From: Clavaria fumosa
Lineage: Eukaryota; Basidiomycota; Agaricomycetes; Agaricales; Clavariaceae
DNA: 64,000 nucleotides
Assembly (NCBI GenBank): GCA_951802425.1
Contig: OX637794.1
Location: 2,790,001-2,854,000 of the forward strand
Reading direction: 5' to 3'
Under the pieces are notes generated by a model. That model saw only the letters and a program-made list of their open reading frames with translations, searched no databases and was not told the DNA's origin. Below are positions 1-11,470 of the stretch, piece by piece. Made by a program: the position numbers and the translations under genes. Numbering within the stretch: position 1 is the stretch's first letter; every line of letters begins with the position of its first letter.

Positions 1-1174
1 TCACCAATGAAAGAAGTGGCGTCAGGAAAGTAGCTGTTGAACCATTTCAGAATAGCTTCGCGGGAACGAAGGCGGTCGAATTCCGCTGTGGGAGCAAACA
101 ATGTGCAAGTGAAAGATTTGTCCTTCGTGATAGAAAGGCAGAGTATAAAGATGAGCGTGTCATTGCGGACAAGATGGAGATAACCGCGGATAATGCCGAC
201 CTTGTTTGGAAGTGCGATGAGCATGAAGTTGTGGCGCGGCCAGATGTGCAGATGATTCTGATCCAGTAAGAAAGTGGCATTGCCGTTCTCATCTCGCCCT
301 GCAGGCATCCGCAGCTCTATGTAATCATGGGGGATGTATTCCTGATGAAAATTCATCCTGTTGGAAATGCGCGGATCACAGACGCCCGGGAAGGGCGACA
401 AAAAATTTATTTTCGCTTCAGCAAGACGGCGGTAGTAGAAAAAAAAGGGAAAAGGCACACACCTGATAATTCTCATAAGCTGTCGTCGAACTACGGAATA
501 GCTGCCGTCAGCGCCGATGAGAAAATTGAAATTGATGTTGATATTCTCGTTCGCATCAATGACCCTGACTGACAGGGATCGTCGCTCGAAATTTATGGAC
601 TCTATCTTGTGTTGGAAATATATTCGTATTTTCGAGCTAGTGCAAACTTCCTCTAGCAGTTTCTCGTTGAGTAGAGCACGGTCAATTGAGTTGATACACT
701 AGGGGGCAACAAAGTTTCATCAGTCATGCTCAATGTTTACGGAATGAGATAAATGAAACGCTATTGTTGAGGGTGAGCATCTACCTGTCCATCTCGACCG
801 TCGTATAGCTGACTGTATCGATGGCCTCGTTCGTCATGTATCATGCGGCCTTTCATAGGTATTACATCCCGAAGGATGCGCTCGGCTGCAGAGCGGTCGA
901 CGGCGTACGTTGCCAAAATTCCTCGGGACGAAATAGCCAGATTTATCGACCGCTGTTGGGCGGCGGCTCTTGACGAAGGCAGCCTCATGTCTGTGGGTCT
1001 GAGCTTGTCATTAGTCTGCCCCTATGCCAACTATGGAGCGCGGGGGGACTGGTTCCCACCTGGACGGGCGTCATACACGTCGACGTCCCAACCCATCTTA
1101 GCGAGCGACATGGCGGCGAGACAGCCCACGGGACCTGCCCCTACCACGACAGCCTTACGTGCGGGCGGCGACAT
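1..1174 (-). CDS. BNA4: Kynurenine 3-monooxygenase (partial, 3' end beyond the left edge)
   Basis: FAD-dependent monooxygenase that hydroxylates L-kynurenine to 3-hydroxykynurenine; the family is anchored at the mitochondrial outer membrane. The start at 1174 gives an N-terminal dinucleotide-binding motif GAGPVG within the first 20 residues. An intron (about 991-1059, with a CTAATGAC-like branch site) follows. The next exon carries the family signature [11 protein letters not shown] and then GRMIHDERG. After a second intron come residues of the FAD domain including LIGADGSYS, and after a third come [33 protein letters not shown] and [16 protein letters not shown], all typical of kynurenine monooxygenase rather than other hydroxylases. 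One further short intron (5' site GTCGGC, weak) lies near 120-215. The C-terminal membrane-anchor part is outside the window. It is divergent from kynureninase across 283 bp, so the two genes are probably co-regulated. Confidence 0.93.
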
Positions 1175-1457
1175 TCGGGGTGTCTCGGTCGTTGGGTGGG
1201 AGAAAAAATTGCGGGCCAGATAGCGTGAACCCCCAGAAAGGGAAACGCCCGCAAAATAAAATCCCAGTCCAAATTGGGCACAAGGATCGATCTAATCTGT
1301 CACAAACCGATCTGGGGTACGATCAAGATTGATCAGCCATCAACTCAGCCGCCCAGTGCGTCTCGTGCCCCCACCCACCCCCTTTCACTTGGCGAGTCGG
1401 CCTGTAATTACCTGTTCATCCGACTCATCTACGACACGCCCTTGCGTGAGGAAAGTC
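1175..1457. promoter_or_regulatory. Shared bidirectional promoter of BNA4 and BNA5
   Basis: This 283-bp gap separates the two divergent start codons. Between about 1284 and 1340 there are several GATC-core words (ggatcgatct, cgatct, cgatca, tgatca) in 55 bp, which could be a regulator-binding cluster. No clear TATA box is visible. That the gap serves both genes is inferred from position; binding of any factor is not shown by the sequence. Confidence 0.5.
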
Positions 1458-3332
1458 ATGTCGACGCCTGCTCCGTCACATTCAACGGAGATTCCAGGCG
1501 CCTTCAGAGATCAGTTCATTATCCCGACCAACCGGGAAATAGGAGCCGGCAGGATCGCGGGTGAAGAAGGCACGCCAGCACTTCTTCTTACATATACATC
1601 CGCCAGAAAATAAAATAAAATCGCGACTCATATTTCCCTCTGTGATAGATAAACCCTGCACGTACTTGTGTGGCAATTCCCTGGGCCCGCTGTCGAGGCG
1701 ATCGCAACGACTGGTTGAAGAAGAGCTTCGCGTTTGGGGCACCCGGTAACCTCCCACCCATATGCCAGCTGGCGTGGATTTGGCTAGTCCTGACGCTTCG
1801 TGCTCCGTTCACGCGTTCGCGTGGCGCGCTCTCACACCGCCAGGGCAGTACAAGGCCATTTTTCGCACCCTCATGCTCGGCCGTGGGTGGGCATTGCGAG
1901 TCACGTCACTCCCCTGTTCGCCGACCTTACAGGTGCCCCCCCCCTCCCGCCATCTTTTTTTTTACCCCTCAATTTTGATATTTATTTTCCCGCCCTTGCA
2001 CCAACCACAATTTCGGCAACACGCCAGGATCCCGGGAGAAGGAGGTCGCATGCATGGGAACACTAACCGCGAACCTTCATCTGCTGATGCTCAGGTTCTA
2101 CGAACCAACCAACGCGCGGCACAAGATCCTCTGCGAAGCTAACGCATTTCCCTCGGATCGAGTATGCAGCCGACCATTTTTATTTTATTTTATTTTATTC
2201 AATGGAAATTTCTACAAGTATGCATTTATGTCGCAGGTGCGAATGCGCGGCTTTAGTGCATCGGGCTCTATAATCGAGATCCACCCAAGATCGGGCGAGT
2301 ACACGCTGAGGAGCGAAGACATACTGGATGTGCTCGCCAAGGAGGGACAGAAGGTCGCCCTGATGCTGTTGAGCGGCGTACAGTTCTACACGGGACAATG
2401 GTTTGACATGGAGCTTATCACTCGGCACGCCAAAGAACAAGTCCGTCTAAACCCGAAACTATCGAGCCAATGCATGGGCTCTCTTACTCTGGTTTTTCGT
2501 AGGGCTGCATCGTCGGCTGGGACCTCGCCCATGCGATCGGGAACGTCCCGTTGTCCCTACACGACTGGAACGTGGACTTTGCCGTGTGGTGCTCCTACAA
2601 ATACCTCAATTCCGGTCCGGGTGGGATCGCTGGACTGTTCGTGCACGAACGCTGGAATGACAAGGAGCCACCGTGCGTTTCCAGCGCCAGCCTCCGAACG
2701 GGCGTTTTAATCTGAGCCGATATGAACTGCCTCCCTTTTCCGCGACCCTCGCCCGTAGGCTCAGAGGATGGTGGGGCTACGATCTGTCGACGCGGTTCGA
2801 CATGGCGTGCCCATCGTCGCCGATACCCGGGGCACAGGGTTACCAGCAATCGAACCCTTCCGTTCTCAGCACCGCCGCGCTCCTCGGCAGCCTCGAGGTC
2901 TTCCACGAGGCGGGCATGATGGGCCCGCTCCGCCAGGCGTCGGTCGCGCTCACGGGCCGTCTCGCAGCGAGGCTGGTCCAGTCCAAGTACTTCGTCTCGC
3001 TTGCCGAAGCCCATTCGCGGTACGGCGCCCGCAGCGGCGGCGACCACGGCCACGACGACTATGGAGGGAGGACTGTCGTTCGTTTCACGATCATCACTCC
3101 GAGTGACCCGCGCTCGCGCGGTGCGCAACTGTCGCTCATGTTCTTCCCGCATGGCACGGGCGCCACGCGTAAAGTGCACGCGGGGCTGCTAAATCGTGGC
3201 GTCCTCGGCGACGAGCGTGAGCCAGACGTCATCCGGCTGGCGCCTGCCCCGTTGTTCAACACGTTTGAGGACTGTGAAACAGCGGCAAGGCGTTTGGAGG
3301 AGACACTCGATTCATTAAACCTCGATGAATGA
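1458..3332 (+). CDS. BNA5: Kynureninase
   Basis: PLP-dependent hydrolase that cleaves kynurenine or 3-hydroxykynurenine to (hydroxy)anthranilate and alanine; the family is cytosolic. The chosen ATG gives an N-terminus reading [15 protein letters not shown]. Reading across about six short introns gives, in order: [52 protein letters not shown] followed by [13 protein letters not shown]; the PLP-lysine loop [25 protein letters not shown]; then [23 protein letters not shown]; and [20 protein letters not shown] near the C-terminus. All are hallmark kynureninase blocks in the right order, so the gene looks intact. It lies between the monooxygenase and the formamidase, and its stop codon is only 36 bp from that of the convergent formamidase gene. 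Confidence 0.95.
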
Positions 3333-3368
3333 AGAAAACATCATGCATAGCTAATCCCCGCGCGTGTA

Positions 3369-4315
3369 TCAGGGTCGGTCAACAGCAATGAATTCAATAA
3401 CAAGCTGGATAAACTTGTCTTGACGAATGACCTCGTCGTGTTCAAACTCCAGTCCGTCCACGCATCTCAGCACGTGCCAGTGGGTAGGCAAACCAATTTC
3501 TTCATGCAGCCGAATCAAATGTTTCCACATGGCGTCACTCTGAAGAAGATCAACGAGGGTGTCTCGAGGGGAATGTATCAAGAGCCATCGGACATGATGG
3601 GCTGACGTTCTCAGGGCGAAACGAGTTGTAGAGAAATCGTTATACGACGGGCGATCGCCAAAGACGTCTGCGATAAACCAAGAACGGTAGCGCTGGAAGG
3701 ACGAGAGTAGCAGATCGAGGTCGAAGATCCCCTCAGAGAATACTATTCCTTTTACGGACTGCAGGAGGGCAGCACCAGGAGTCAACGTCGGTGTTGTAGC
3801 GGAGGAATCGAGGAAGATAGATGCGAGCATATGGGCAGCGCAGCTATGGCCGACGAGATACATGTCGCTCGGATCATCGACTGAAGTATGTGGCTCTGGG
3901 CCCTTCCAGTCGAGTATGAAGGATAAGAAGCTCAAGACGTCCTCTGCATGGGCAGGGTGGTGAAGGTAGTCGTCTTTGGTTGGTTTCGTCGGGGTTAGCC
4001 GATAATTGGGTACTGCTACAACGCAACGACTCTGCACGGCGAGTCGGATGGCTACATCTGTGTGAGCGCCTTTATCGTCGCTTAACGAGGGCTTGAGAAA
4101 AGGCTTTAGCTTTAGGTTGAAGATGCTCACGAGCGCCAAGCTCCGCCATGAATGAAGCAAATCACTGGTGCACGATGCTGAGCTGTGTAGGGAACATAGA
4201 CATCAAAAAGGTGGTCTGGCAACGACCCATAAGGAATGTCGGACAGCACGCGCACAGCTTGCCCCTCACTTGTCTTCGTTTCTGCGGCGCAGCGATGGTT
4301 GGGTATTGACGCCAT
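3369..4315 (-). CDS. BNA7: Kynurenine formamidase (arylformamidase, alpha/beta hydrolase)
   Basis: It probably hydrolyses N-formylkynurenine to kynurenine and formate, the step before the two neighbouring enzymes. The N-terminus contains DIPYGSLPDHLFDVYVP and the oxyanion motif FIHGGAW. A roughly 50-nt intron follows (donor GTGAGC, acceptor TTAAG), after which the frame continues DDKGAHTDVAIRL and NYRLTP. The nucleophile elbow is GHSCAAHML (Ser of GHS), and the C-terminal HDEV provides the likely catalytic His. The BNA7 family of yeast and fungi uses the same HGGAW and GHSCGAH-type motifs. An unrelated short-chain esterase with the same fold is possible in principle, but the gene context strongly favours formamidase. 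It is convergent with kynureninase. Confidence 0.85.
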
Positions 4316-4671
4316 TGTTGTGGTGTATTGACAAGTGTTGTTACGTCAAAAAGTATTACGTCATAGCTAATATACCACACGTGACTTGACGGCGCTCACT
4401 CAGCCTCAGCGCTCGTATGACTTCGACAGCGACTGAACGGAATCGACTGACAGAGAAAATCGACCGCTGCTGGGCTAATTTCCAGGCTGTGCGCGGTGGA
4501 TCAAGCTCCGATGACGACGATCTACCCCGCCTCCTATTCGTCACAGCGTGACGAGATCATTGCGTCAAGGGTATTGAATACTGAATACTGAAACACTTAA
4601 AAAGTCTGTTCATAAATCCCCGCAGCCCCTCTCCTCTCTTTCCCTCCTACCACAACATTCGTCTATCCACA
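4316..4671. other. Intergenic region, divergent promoter of BNA7 and PMP3
   Basis: The region holds a possible 44-codon plus-strand ORF (4417-4551) with no recognised domain, and then a CT-rich stretch just before the PMP3 start (about 4620-4660), typical of fungal core promoters. I see nothing else in it. Confidence 0.5.
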
Positions 4672-5115
4672 ATGCCTCTCAATCGCAGGGATATTATCAA
4701 GGTGAGTCTCGACGTTAATTAGATATCTATTTCTCACCAAACGTAATTTATCCAGATCATGTACGTTCTGTTGTTCGATGGAGCGACGATATGATATAGA
4801 CTTCATTTTTTGGCAGTGCTGCCGTTTTATTGCCACCCTTAGGCGTCTTTCTCGAGAGGGGATGTGGTGCTGATTTCGTACGTCTCCAAACATCTCTCTT
4901 ATCATTTTAGAGTCCTCAACGCCAACCAGCTCATTAATATTCTGTTGACCATCATGGGATACATGTACGTAACCCGTCCCCAGATCCATACCTCAACTCA
5001 CTCAACTTTGACACGTCCACCAGTCCTGGGATCATTCATGGTACGCGCTTCTTTTACTACCATGTTCTGTGAGCTCAGCGTAAATGCAGCCTTTTACATC
5101 ATTGGCAAGTACTGA
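4672..5115 (+). CDS. PMP3: PMP3/UPF0057 plasma-membrane proteolipid
   Basis: A tiny two-helix membrane protein; yeast Pmp3 affects plasma-membrane potential and salt tolerance. The spliced product is 57 residues, starting MPLNRRDIIK, passing through LLPPLGVFLERGCGADF and LINILLTIMGYIPGIIH, and ending FYIIGKY, the full family length. Six exons are needed to keep the frame: 4672-4701, 4756-4760, 4817-4877, 4930-4964, 5024-5040 and 5090-5115. Every intron starts with GT and ends with AG. Exon 2 is only 5 nt (ATCAT) and exon 5 only 17 nt. Skipping exon 2 would shift the frame and destroy the conserved LPPLGVFLERG segment, so the microexon is required by the protein. It is convergent with eIF2B epsilon. 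Confidence 0.92.
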
Positions 5116-5282
5116 ATGGTTGTATTTTGCATTCCTCGACTCTGGCCAGGCTCGATCTATTGACATTCATTCTTGTACCCCACCTGTACATTTTTTTCTC
5201 TCGATTTCATAATTACATGTGTCTTACTCGCCCAGTGAATCTACGCAGTATTCTAATGCAAATGCCGTACCCGCGATAATTC

Positions 5283-8086
5283 TCAATCTGACTCTTCCTC
5301 GCTCTCCTGCTCATCAAATTGTTGTATCATACGCCCGCCAATCGCCCAACATTTCCGCATGTTGTCCGCTCTGCTTCCGTCCCCCAAATGCGCAGCTCTT
5401 GACTCAGGCTTCGCATGCCACTCCCTGATGTCGTCCTCTTCCACAATGTCGTCCTGATACAACGCGGCCAGAATTTGTCCAAACAGCGGCAACCTCTCCG
5501 ACGACGCGCAGTGAGCCTGTACCCCCTCAACATGGCAACTAGCGGAACAAAAGCGCAGCAGCTCTTACCTGGAGAACCGAGACCGTCTCCACAGCATTTA
5601 TGCCCCCAATTTTGTTAATCAACTGTCCCCACCGCCCCACGACGCGCCCAATCTCCTTGCGCTGCGCCGCAACGCCGGCACTGGCACTGGCACCGGCACC
5701 CTCCACAATGATCGGGATGTGCTCCACAATCGCCGCGACCACCGCCTCTCGGACGCGCCGCAGCGGCACGTTGCTCGCCATGCGCAGCGTCTTGAGCTCC
5801 ACAGCTGCATTCTCCACTGCGTGCTCCTCCGAGAAGGCGCGCCGTAGCGACAGCTGCACCTCTGCGCGGAATTCAACCTCCCCGCGTGCCTCGCCCTCCG
5901 ACTCCGTGGCTCCGTCGGCGGCGTCGTCGCCTAGCGGAGGCGATGAGGCCCCGGATGGCGTCACGGGGAAGGAGCCGAGGTGGCGCTTGACATTGTCGTC
6001 TTCCTCTCCCTCCTCGTCGTCAGAAGAGTTGCCTCCACCCTCAGAAGGCGAGGCCGAGCCGGCATCACAGACTTCAAGGTCCGATACCTCTTCGCCTGCG
6101 CAAAGTCGCCTATTCAATGAGACAGCAACGGAAACGAGAGCGACGGAACGCACCAATACGCATGAGGCGCAAGTTCGCAAAGTTTTCGACAGACTCCGGG
6201 TCCTCCTCTTCCTCCGTTGCTCCTCTCGGCCACACGATCGCGTTCGAGTCGGCTCCCAGCGACGTACCTTCAGGAGGCTGGACTATGAAGCACACAACAT
6301 CGAGTAAGATTTGAAACAAGTGAAAGGGATACGTAAGGGCTTACGACGTACGCGCTGTGTCCACGTCGAATCCTAGGTCGTCCTCATTCTCGTCGTCACC
6401 ATCGGTCTGCACGACGTGCACCCGCTTCTCTGCCCGCCTGGACACACGCTCAAACGGCGCGAGCTGTGCCTCGGGGCCGAGCACCACACCATCCCCGACC
6501 AGGCATCCGGTCTGCACCGCGCTGTTGCGCTTGATGCGCACGCCCGCGCCGACGATGCAGCGCTCGACGATGCAGTTCGGCTCAACCACCACGTCGTCGA
6601 AGAGGTATGCGTGCCGTATGACGCTGCCTTCGCCGATCGTACACCGCTGTCCGATGACGGAGGATATGATCTCGGCGTTGTCGCAGACACGCGTTGCGGC
6701 GCCGATGAGCACACTTGCGCTGACTTTGCATGTGCTGGGGAAAGGTGATGCAGCTGGTAGAGCTAGAGGTCGTGTGCAGCCTTACCGTGAAAGTATCACG
6801 CTGTTGTCCTTGGCGATGTATTTGTTGCCACGGAGATGCTCGTACGACTGACCACCAGGATGATAATTATCCGGAACGAGTGGGAAGGTCCACCGGCCTA
6901 AAATATCTTTGCTATTTTAGATATAGCATTAGGAACAGGTTTATCAACAGCTGGCTGAGGGAACGCGCCTGATTGCGTCGAAGCTTCTGGTATCCGTGAC
7001 TCGGGCCGCATAACCTTGTTTGGCTACGAAGCAGTAGATATTCTTCATGAGCAGATCAGACGTGAGTACCCCGTGAACGAAATCTCTACGGATGTCCTGG
7101 TAATCAAAGTTGTCTTGGAAGAGCGACGGCACCTGGCCGGCACCCTCTTCAGGAACGAAACGTCTTAGAACGACCTCAGGAGACGCGCACCTCGACGGAG
7201 CACACGTCAATGAAACAGTCGACGAGGTCGTTGCGTATCTCCACTTCCGGATGATCTTTCAAGATCTCTCGTGGGATGTGCAACCGCGTAGTCGGGGGTT
7301 GGCCGATCACGGCTTGATAGTGCAGGCATTCGGATGTCTCCGCGTCCAGGACGAACACGGAGGAGTCTCCTCTCGATCTGAGGCAAAGACAATCCTCGCG
7401 TCCGATCGGCAAGACGATCTTCTTCGTCACAGGAAGACGAGGGCGCACCTCGTCCGGTGTCGTGGACCGCTTTCTTTCGTGACTATTGTCATGATGGCGT
7501 TCTTGTTGGTCTTCCGACGCTCCTTATGCACTTGTACGACCTCGTCGATCCGCATGTTGCTCACGAGGTCGCCTGAGATCAGGACGAAATCGGTGGTGAT
7601 GACCCCATGTGTGTAGATGTCGCGTAAGGCATCCCCAGGGGAGAAAGTCTCCTTTGCCGTGATGATAGGCACAATCTTGATACCCGAGGAGGGTTGAGAC
7701 CACCGTGAATTTCTATGGACGCCAAGGAGTATGAGCCCTGCTGTCATACAACATAGGTGAAATGCAATACCTTATAGCGGCTTTCACAAGCTCTGCGTGC
7801 GATCGACAAACAACAAAGATTTCTTGCACACCCGCGAGCGCAAGGCTCTCGAATGCCCAGTCTAGTAACGGCGCGTTGCATATCGGAAGCAAGCACTACG
7901 GGCCAAAAAGATGCAATCAGCTCCGAGGGCCAAGAGAAGTGACAAAGCGCAGCAGACGCGAGGTTTATTGAGCGTGAGTGGCTTGAAGCGATTGTTGAAA
8001 CTGTCCGCGAGGATGACTGCTTGCAGGACGTCTTCGTCATCACTCAGCGGTTTGTTCTTGCCCGTAGAAGCGGATTTCGGGGGCAT
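5283..8086 (-). CDS. GCD6: Translation initiation factor eIF2B, epsilon subunit
   Basis: Catalytic subunit of the guanine-nucleotide exchange factor for eIF2, acting in the cytosol. The start at 8086 (MPPKSAS) is followed by LQAVILADSFNNRFKPLTL, the nucleotidyl-transferase-like N-terminus of the family. An in-frame ATG 42 nt further upstream is possible but less typical. Next come ISGDLVSNMRIDEVVQVHKE; NDLVDCFIDVCS; FDYQDIRRDFVHGVL; then a left-handed beta-helix of hexapeptides (CDNAEIISSVIGQRCTIGEG, VVVEPNCIVERCIVGAGV). An acidic linker follows, and then the C-terminal W2/HEAT domain ending LYQDDIVEEDDIREWHAKP (acidic-aromatic box) and MRKCWAIGGRMIQQFDEQ. The gene has at least seven exons. 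It is divergent from MAM33 and convergent with PMP3. It looks intact. Confidence 0.92.
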
Positions 8087-8348
8087 TATGAGGGTAGACA
8101 CTACGTCTGACACGCACGCAATGCTCAACGGCTAGTGTGTTATGCGAGGAGCGAGTTGGGGGTATGGCCCTCCTATGTCATTATATCATGCATACCAGCG
8201 TGAAGGAAGTGTATTTTCACGTGTTTGGTCTGTCTATCACACCCAACACCCAAAAGAACTGGTAATTTTTTCTAACTCAAGCAAGGTTGCTGCTAACGCC
8301 AACGACAGTCGGTTTTTCTACGTTTCGACCCCCAGTGACCTTGTGACT
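8087..8348. promoter_or_regulatory. Divergent promoter region of GCD6 and MAM33
   Basis: A 262-bp gap between two start codons on opposite strands, containing a T-rich stretch near 8260-8280. No specific element is recognised; the promoter role is inferred from gene orientation. Confidence 0.4.
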
Positions 8349-9549
8349 ATGTCCGTGGCACGTACTTTACGCCAGCTCGCTTCGACTCGAGCGTTTGCTC
8401 ATCGTAGCGTCTCCACTACTCCCTGCCTCGCTCGCTTTTCACTCCAAACTCCTCTCATTCGGAACGCGCATTCGAGTCTCGTCGTGAGGAGGGCATTTTC
8501 AGTCACTCCTCGTGCACGAGGTGAAGGCGCCTGTGAGTCCCAACATCCTTTTTGTCCCTTAAGAGGACTAAACCTGTCGTGCTTTTTCAGCGGATGCTTT
8601 GTTGGTCCAGCGTCTCGGGGAAGAACTCCAATTCGAGAAGAAAGCTTCGGAGGAGGAGGACCAGGGCGAGCCGGGGTTCCTGAAAACGTTCAAAGAACAA
8701 GGGATCTGGAAAGTTTGTCTGTCATTTAACTCTCGTTTCCTGCTTACATATGGTGCCCTTTGAATTCTAACCGCGGGTCAGATTGACGACGTACCCGGTA
8801 ATGAAGAAGTTAAGCTGACGCGCACCTTTGGCAATGAGACGTCTGTCACTCCTGTTTCCTTTGGAGTTTTGTCCCAATTGAACGTAATGTTGTCCCAGCA
8901 TTCGTCTGGTGTTCTCCATCTTGGACGTTCAAGAGACCGATCCTTATGATCCTTCAGAGGACATTGATGAAGAGAAGGAACAGGAAAGTGAAGATGTTGG
9001 GGAGGAAAGCATGCCTACTCACTCTATACGCGTCTGTTTCACAATCAAAAAGGCATGTGTCCCTCATTGCAGGAGTCCGCATATTCTCATTTGGTCTCCA
9101 TCGCCTGCAGAATAACGCACCTGATGCTATCAATATAAACACCATGTGCCAGGAGGGTGCATTCATCGTGGACAATATTGCTTACTACAATGATGCTAAA
9201 GCCGCCATTGGCTCAGGCCCAGACGTAGACGTGAGCATGTACTTGGGACCCCACGTGAGCTTAGGCAGCAACAGTTCTTTTCCATTTCCCCTCTTGACTA
9301 ACCGACGACTTATAGTTTGATACGCTTGACTCGCAACTGCAGCAAGATTTTGATGCTTTCTTGTTGGAACGTGGTGTCAATGATGGCCTCGCGCTCTTCA
9401 TTCTTGAATACGCCGCACACAAGGAACAGAAGGTGCGCTTATTTCTTATGTGTTCCCTTAAGGGAGGGACACGAACTTATTCGGAGAATGGTTTTCTACA
9501 GGAGTATGTGAGGTGGTTGCAGAATGTCAAGTTATTCATTGAAAAATAG
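8349..9549 (+). CDS. MAM33: Mitochondrial acidic matrix protein, MAM33/p32 family
   Basis: Homolog of yeast Mam33 and animal p32 (C1QBP), a doughnut-shaped acidic trimer of the mitochondrial matrix linked to mitochondrial translation and respiration. The start at 8349 gives an Arg/Ser-rich, acid-free N-terminus (MSVARTLRQLASTRAFAHRS), a good import presequence. After introns the mature part reads ALLVQRLGEELQFEKKASEE, GFLKTFKEQGIWK, NEEVKLTRTFGNETV, an acidic loop DPYDPSEDIDEEKEQESED, then CQEGAFIVDNIAYYN, YLGPHVSLG, FDTLDSQLQQDFDAFLLERG and a C-terminus EYVRWLQNVKLFIEK. These are the conserved MAM33 blocks in order. It is the last host gene before the transposon island. Confidence 0.92.
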
Positions 9550-11004
9550 ATTGTGTAGGAATGAGCCTAAGTGCTGATGGAACCGAAGGTCTAGCGGTAC
9601 CAGCCGAGCGACACGTACACCTGAGTTTATTTCTGTTTATATCAGAACTCTATCTACTAGCACATTCATTCGCGTTTTTTCCTTGAGGAACACTCGCTGC
9701 GCTCGTTAGTATTGCCTAATGATGCAATTAATGCATGGCCTATGTCTGGCAATGGAAGGAGATGCTGCACCAAACCCGAATATTGGGCCTGGGCACAGCT
9801 AGTCCTAACTGAGGGATATTAATTGATGTGGGCTGTCAGTGATGTTGCCATCATGAAGACCAAAGTGTGTGAATTTCACCAGGATGCAAATTAATGCTAC
9901 TCATGGTCATGTGGAGTGCACATGTCACCCTCTGTAAAAACACAAAGTCATGTGAAGTCAAGGAAGTGCACACCTTTAGTCAAGGTCAGTCATACATTAG
10001 TCAAGTAATAGTTGTCAAATTGATTGGTCAGGAACAAGATGCACTCTGGTGGGAAATCAGTCAGATAAGAGTCAGATGATAGTCAGGCAGTAGTCCACCA
10101 TGTTATTTCCTACTGAGCCAGCCAAGCCATGGATGTTTCCCATAGGGACTCAGTCAGATGACAATCAGGAAATAGTCAGGCAGTAGTCAAGTGATAGTTG
10201 TCTCATAGTCTGATGCTCTGGTCTGCACACTCACATCCTGAAGTGCAAGTTCTGAGGAAAAAGGAGGTTACAGTTAAGATAGAACTTTGGCAAATATATA
10301 GTCTTGGGCAAAGTACTGCTCATTGTCAGAAAGTTGGCAGTTGCTGGCAGCCACCTACATGGGATCATGTCCAACCAAATATCACAAGCATGTTGCAGAT
10401 ACAGCAGCCTGGTTGGCTATGAAATACAAGGATAAAAACAATATGACTTCCACTTGCCATTTTGTGAGGAAGAGCAGATGGAAGCCAAGGAATAAAAGAT
10501 ACAAACCAGAATCTCTGCATATGAGGTAGCAAAGAAGAGTCTGGTCACAAAATTGTTGTTGTCTGAACTTCATGGTCCTAGCTGACTGACTGTCTCTGTC
10601 TTCAGGGTTATGGCATCCAGCCACTAATATAGTTCTCAACTTCAGATCAAGAACTCAATCCTATAGCATATGCACAGCAGTTCCAAGATCTGGACATGGT
10701 CAACACAGAGTCATCCCAAGAGCTTCTTGCATGTGCATGTCTGATACTTTTGACTGAGCTTGTCAAAGACCCATTGTATGCCAAGCAATGCATAAGCAAA
10801 TTAAAGCAATGCATAAAGCATTCTGAGAAACTGCAATGCCTCAAGCATGTCCATGATGGGTTCATTAGGCAGGTATGTGAAGTCTGCCTGAATGAGATGT
10901 GAGAGGATGTTTCAAGCAGGAATGCTCACTGGATGATGCTTGTCAAATTTGTTGATCTCCTTCTCTGTCAGTAGCACAGACACCTGGGCATTGTCTCCAT
11001 ATCC
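9550..11004. other. Gene-free repeat DNA at the left edge of the transposon island
   Basis: There is no convincing gene. From about 9700 the sequence changes to CpG-poor, TpG/CpA-rich DNA. Positions 9760-9900 weakly resemble the LTR found at 21446-22021 (shared words such as gttgatg..ggctgtcag and tgaattgcaaagtgtgag), so an old LTR relic is possible. Positions 9950-10210 carry scattered GTCAG/AGTCAGG words. ORFs of 60-85 codons here have no recognisable content. Confidence 0.45.
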
Positions 11005-11470
11005 TGGCTGCTGAAGAAGAGCTCCTCAGAAGGTTAGTCAACTAAGAGACTCTTCAGCAACACCTCATTCCCTTAAGTATCAAATGGACATGAGAATGAC
11101 TATGTGAAGAAGTAGAGGACTTCAGGCTGCTGAAGCAGAACTCCTCACAAGTTTGGTCATCTAAGAGACTCTTCAGCAACATCTTATTCCCTTAAATATC
11201 AAATAAACATAAAATAACTGTGTGAAGAAGTGGAGGCCTTCTGGCTGCTGAAGCAGAACTCTTTACAGGTTTGATCATCTAAGAGACTCTTCAGCAACAT
11301 CTTATTCCCTTAGGTATCAAATAGACATGAGAATGGCTGTGTGAAGAAGTAGAGGCCTTCTGGCTGCTGAAGCAGAACTCCTCACAAGTTTGGTCAACTA
11401 AGAGACTCTTCAGCAACACCTCATTCCCTTAAGTATCAAATGGACATGAGAATGACTGTGTGAAGAAGTA
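11005..11470. repeat. Tandem repeat, about four copies of a 118-119-bp unit
   Basis: The phrase tggctgctgaag recurs at about 11005, 11124, 11242 and 11361. Each copy is followed by the same order of words (ctcctcac, taagagactcttcagcaaca, cattcccttaa, tgtgaagaagt). The copies differ by scattered substitutions. CACTA-type transposons often carry subterminal repeats, so the array may belong to the transposase copy to its right; that link is inference. Confidence 0.9.

Noticed and set aside
4417..4551. 44-codon plus-strand ORF between the formamidase and PMP3
   Set aside because: It has a clean start and stop but no homology I recognise, and it lies in a promoter-like region. It is too short to support alone.
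1..9550. Secondary-metabolite gene cluster built on kynurenine
   Set aside because: No synthase, transporter or regulator gene is present among the neighbours. PMP3, eIF2B epsilon and MAM33 are housekeeping genes.
11005..11470. CRISPR-like array
   Set aside because: The units are tandem and contiguous, with no unique spacers, and the genome is eukaryotic.
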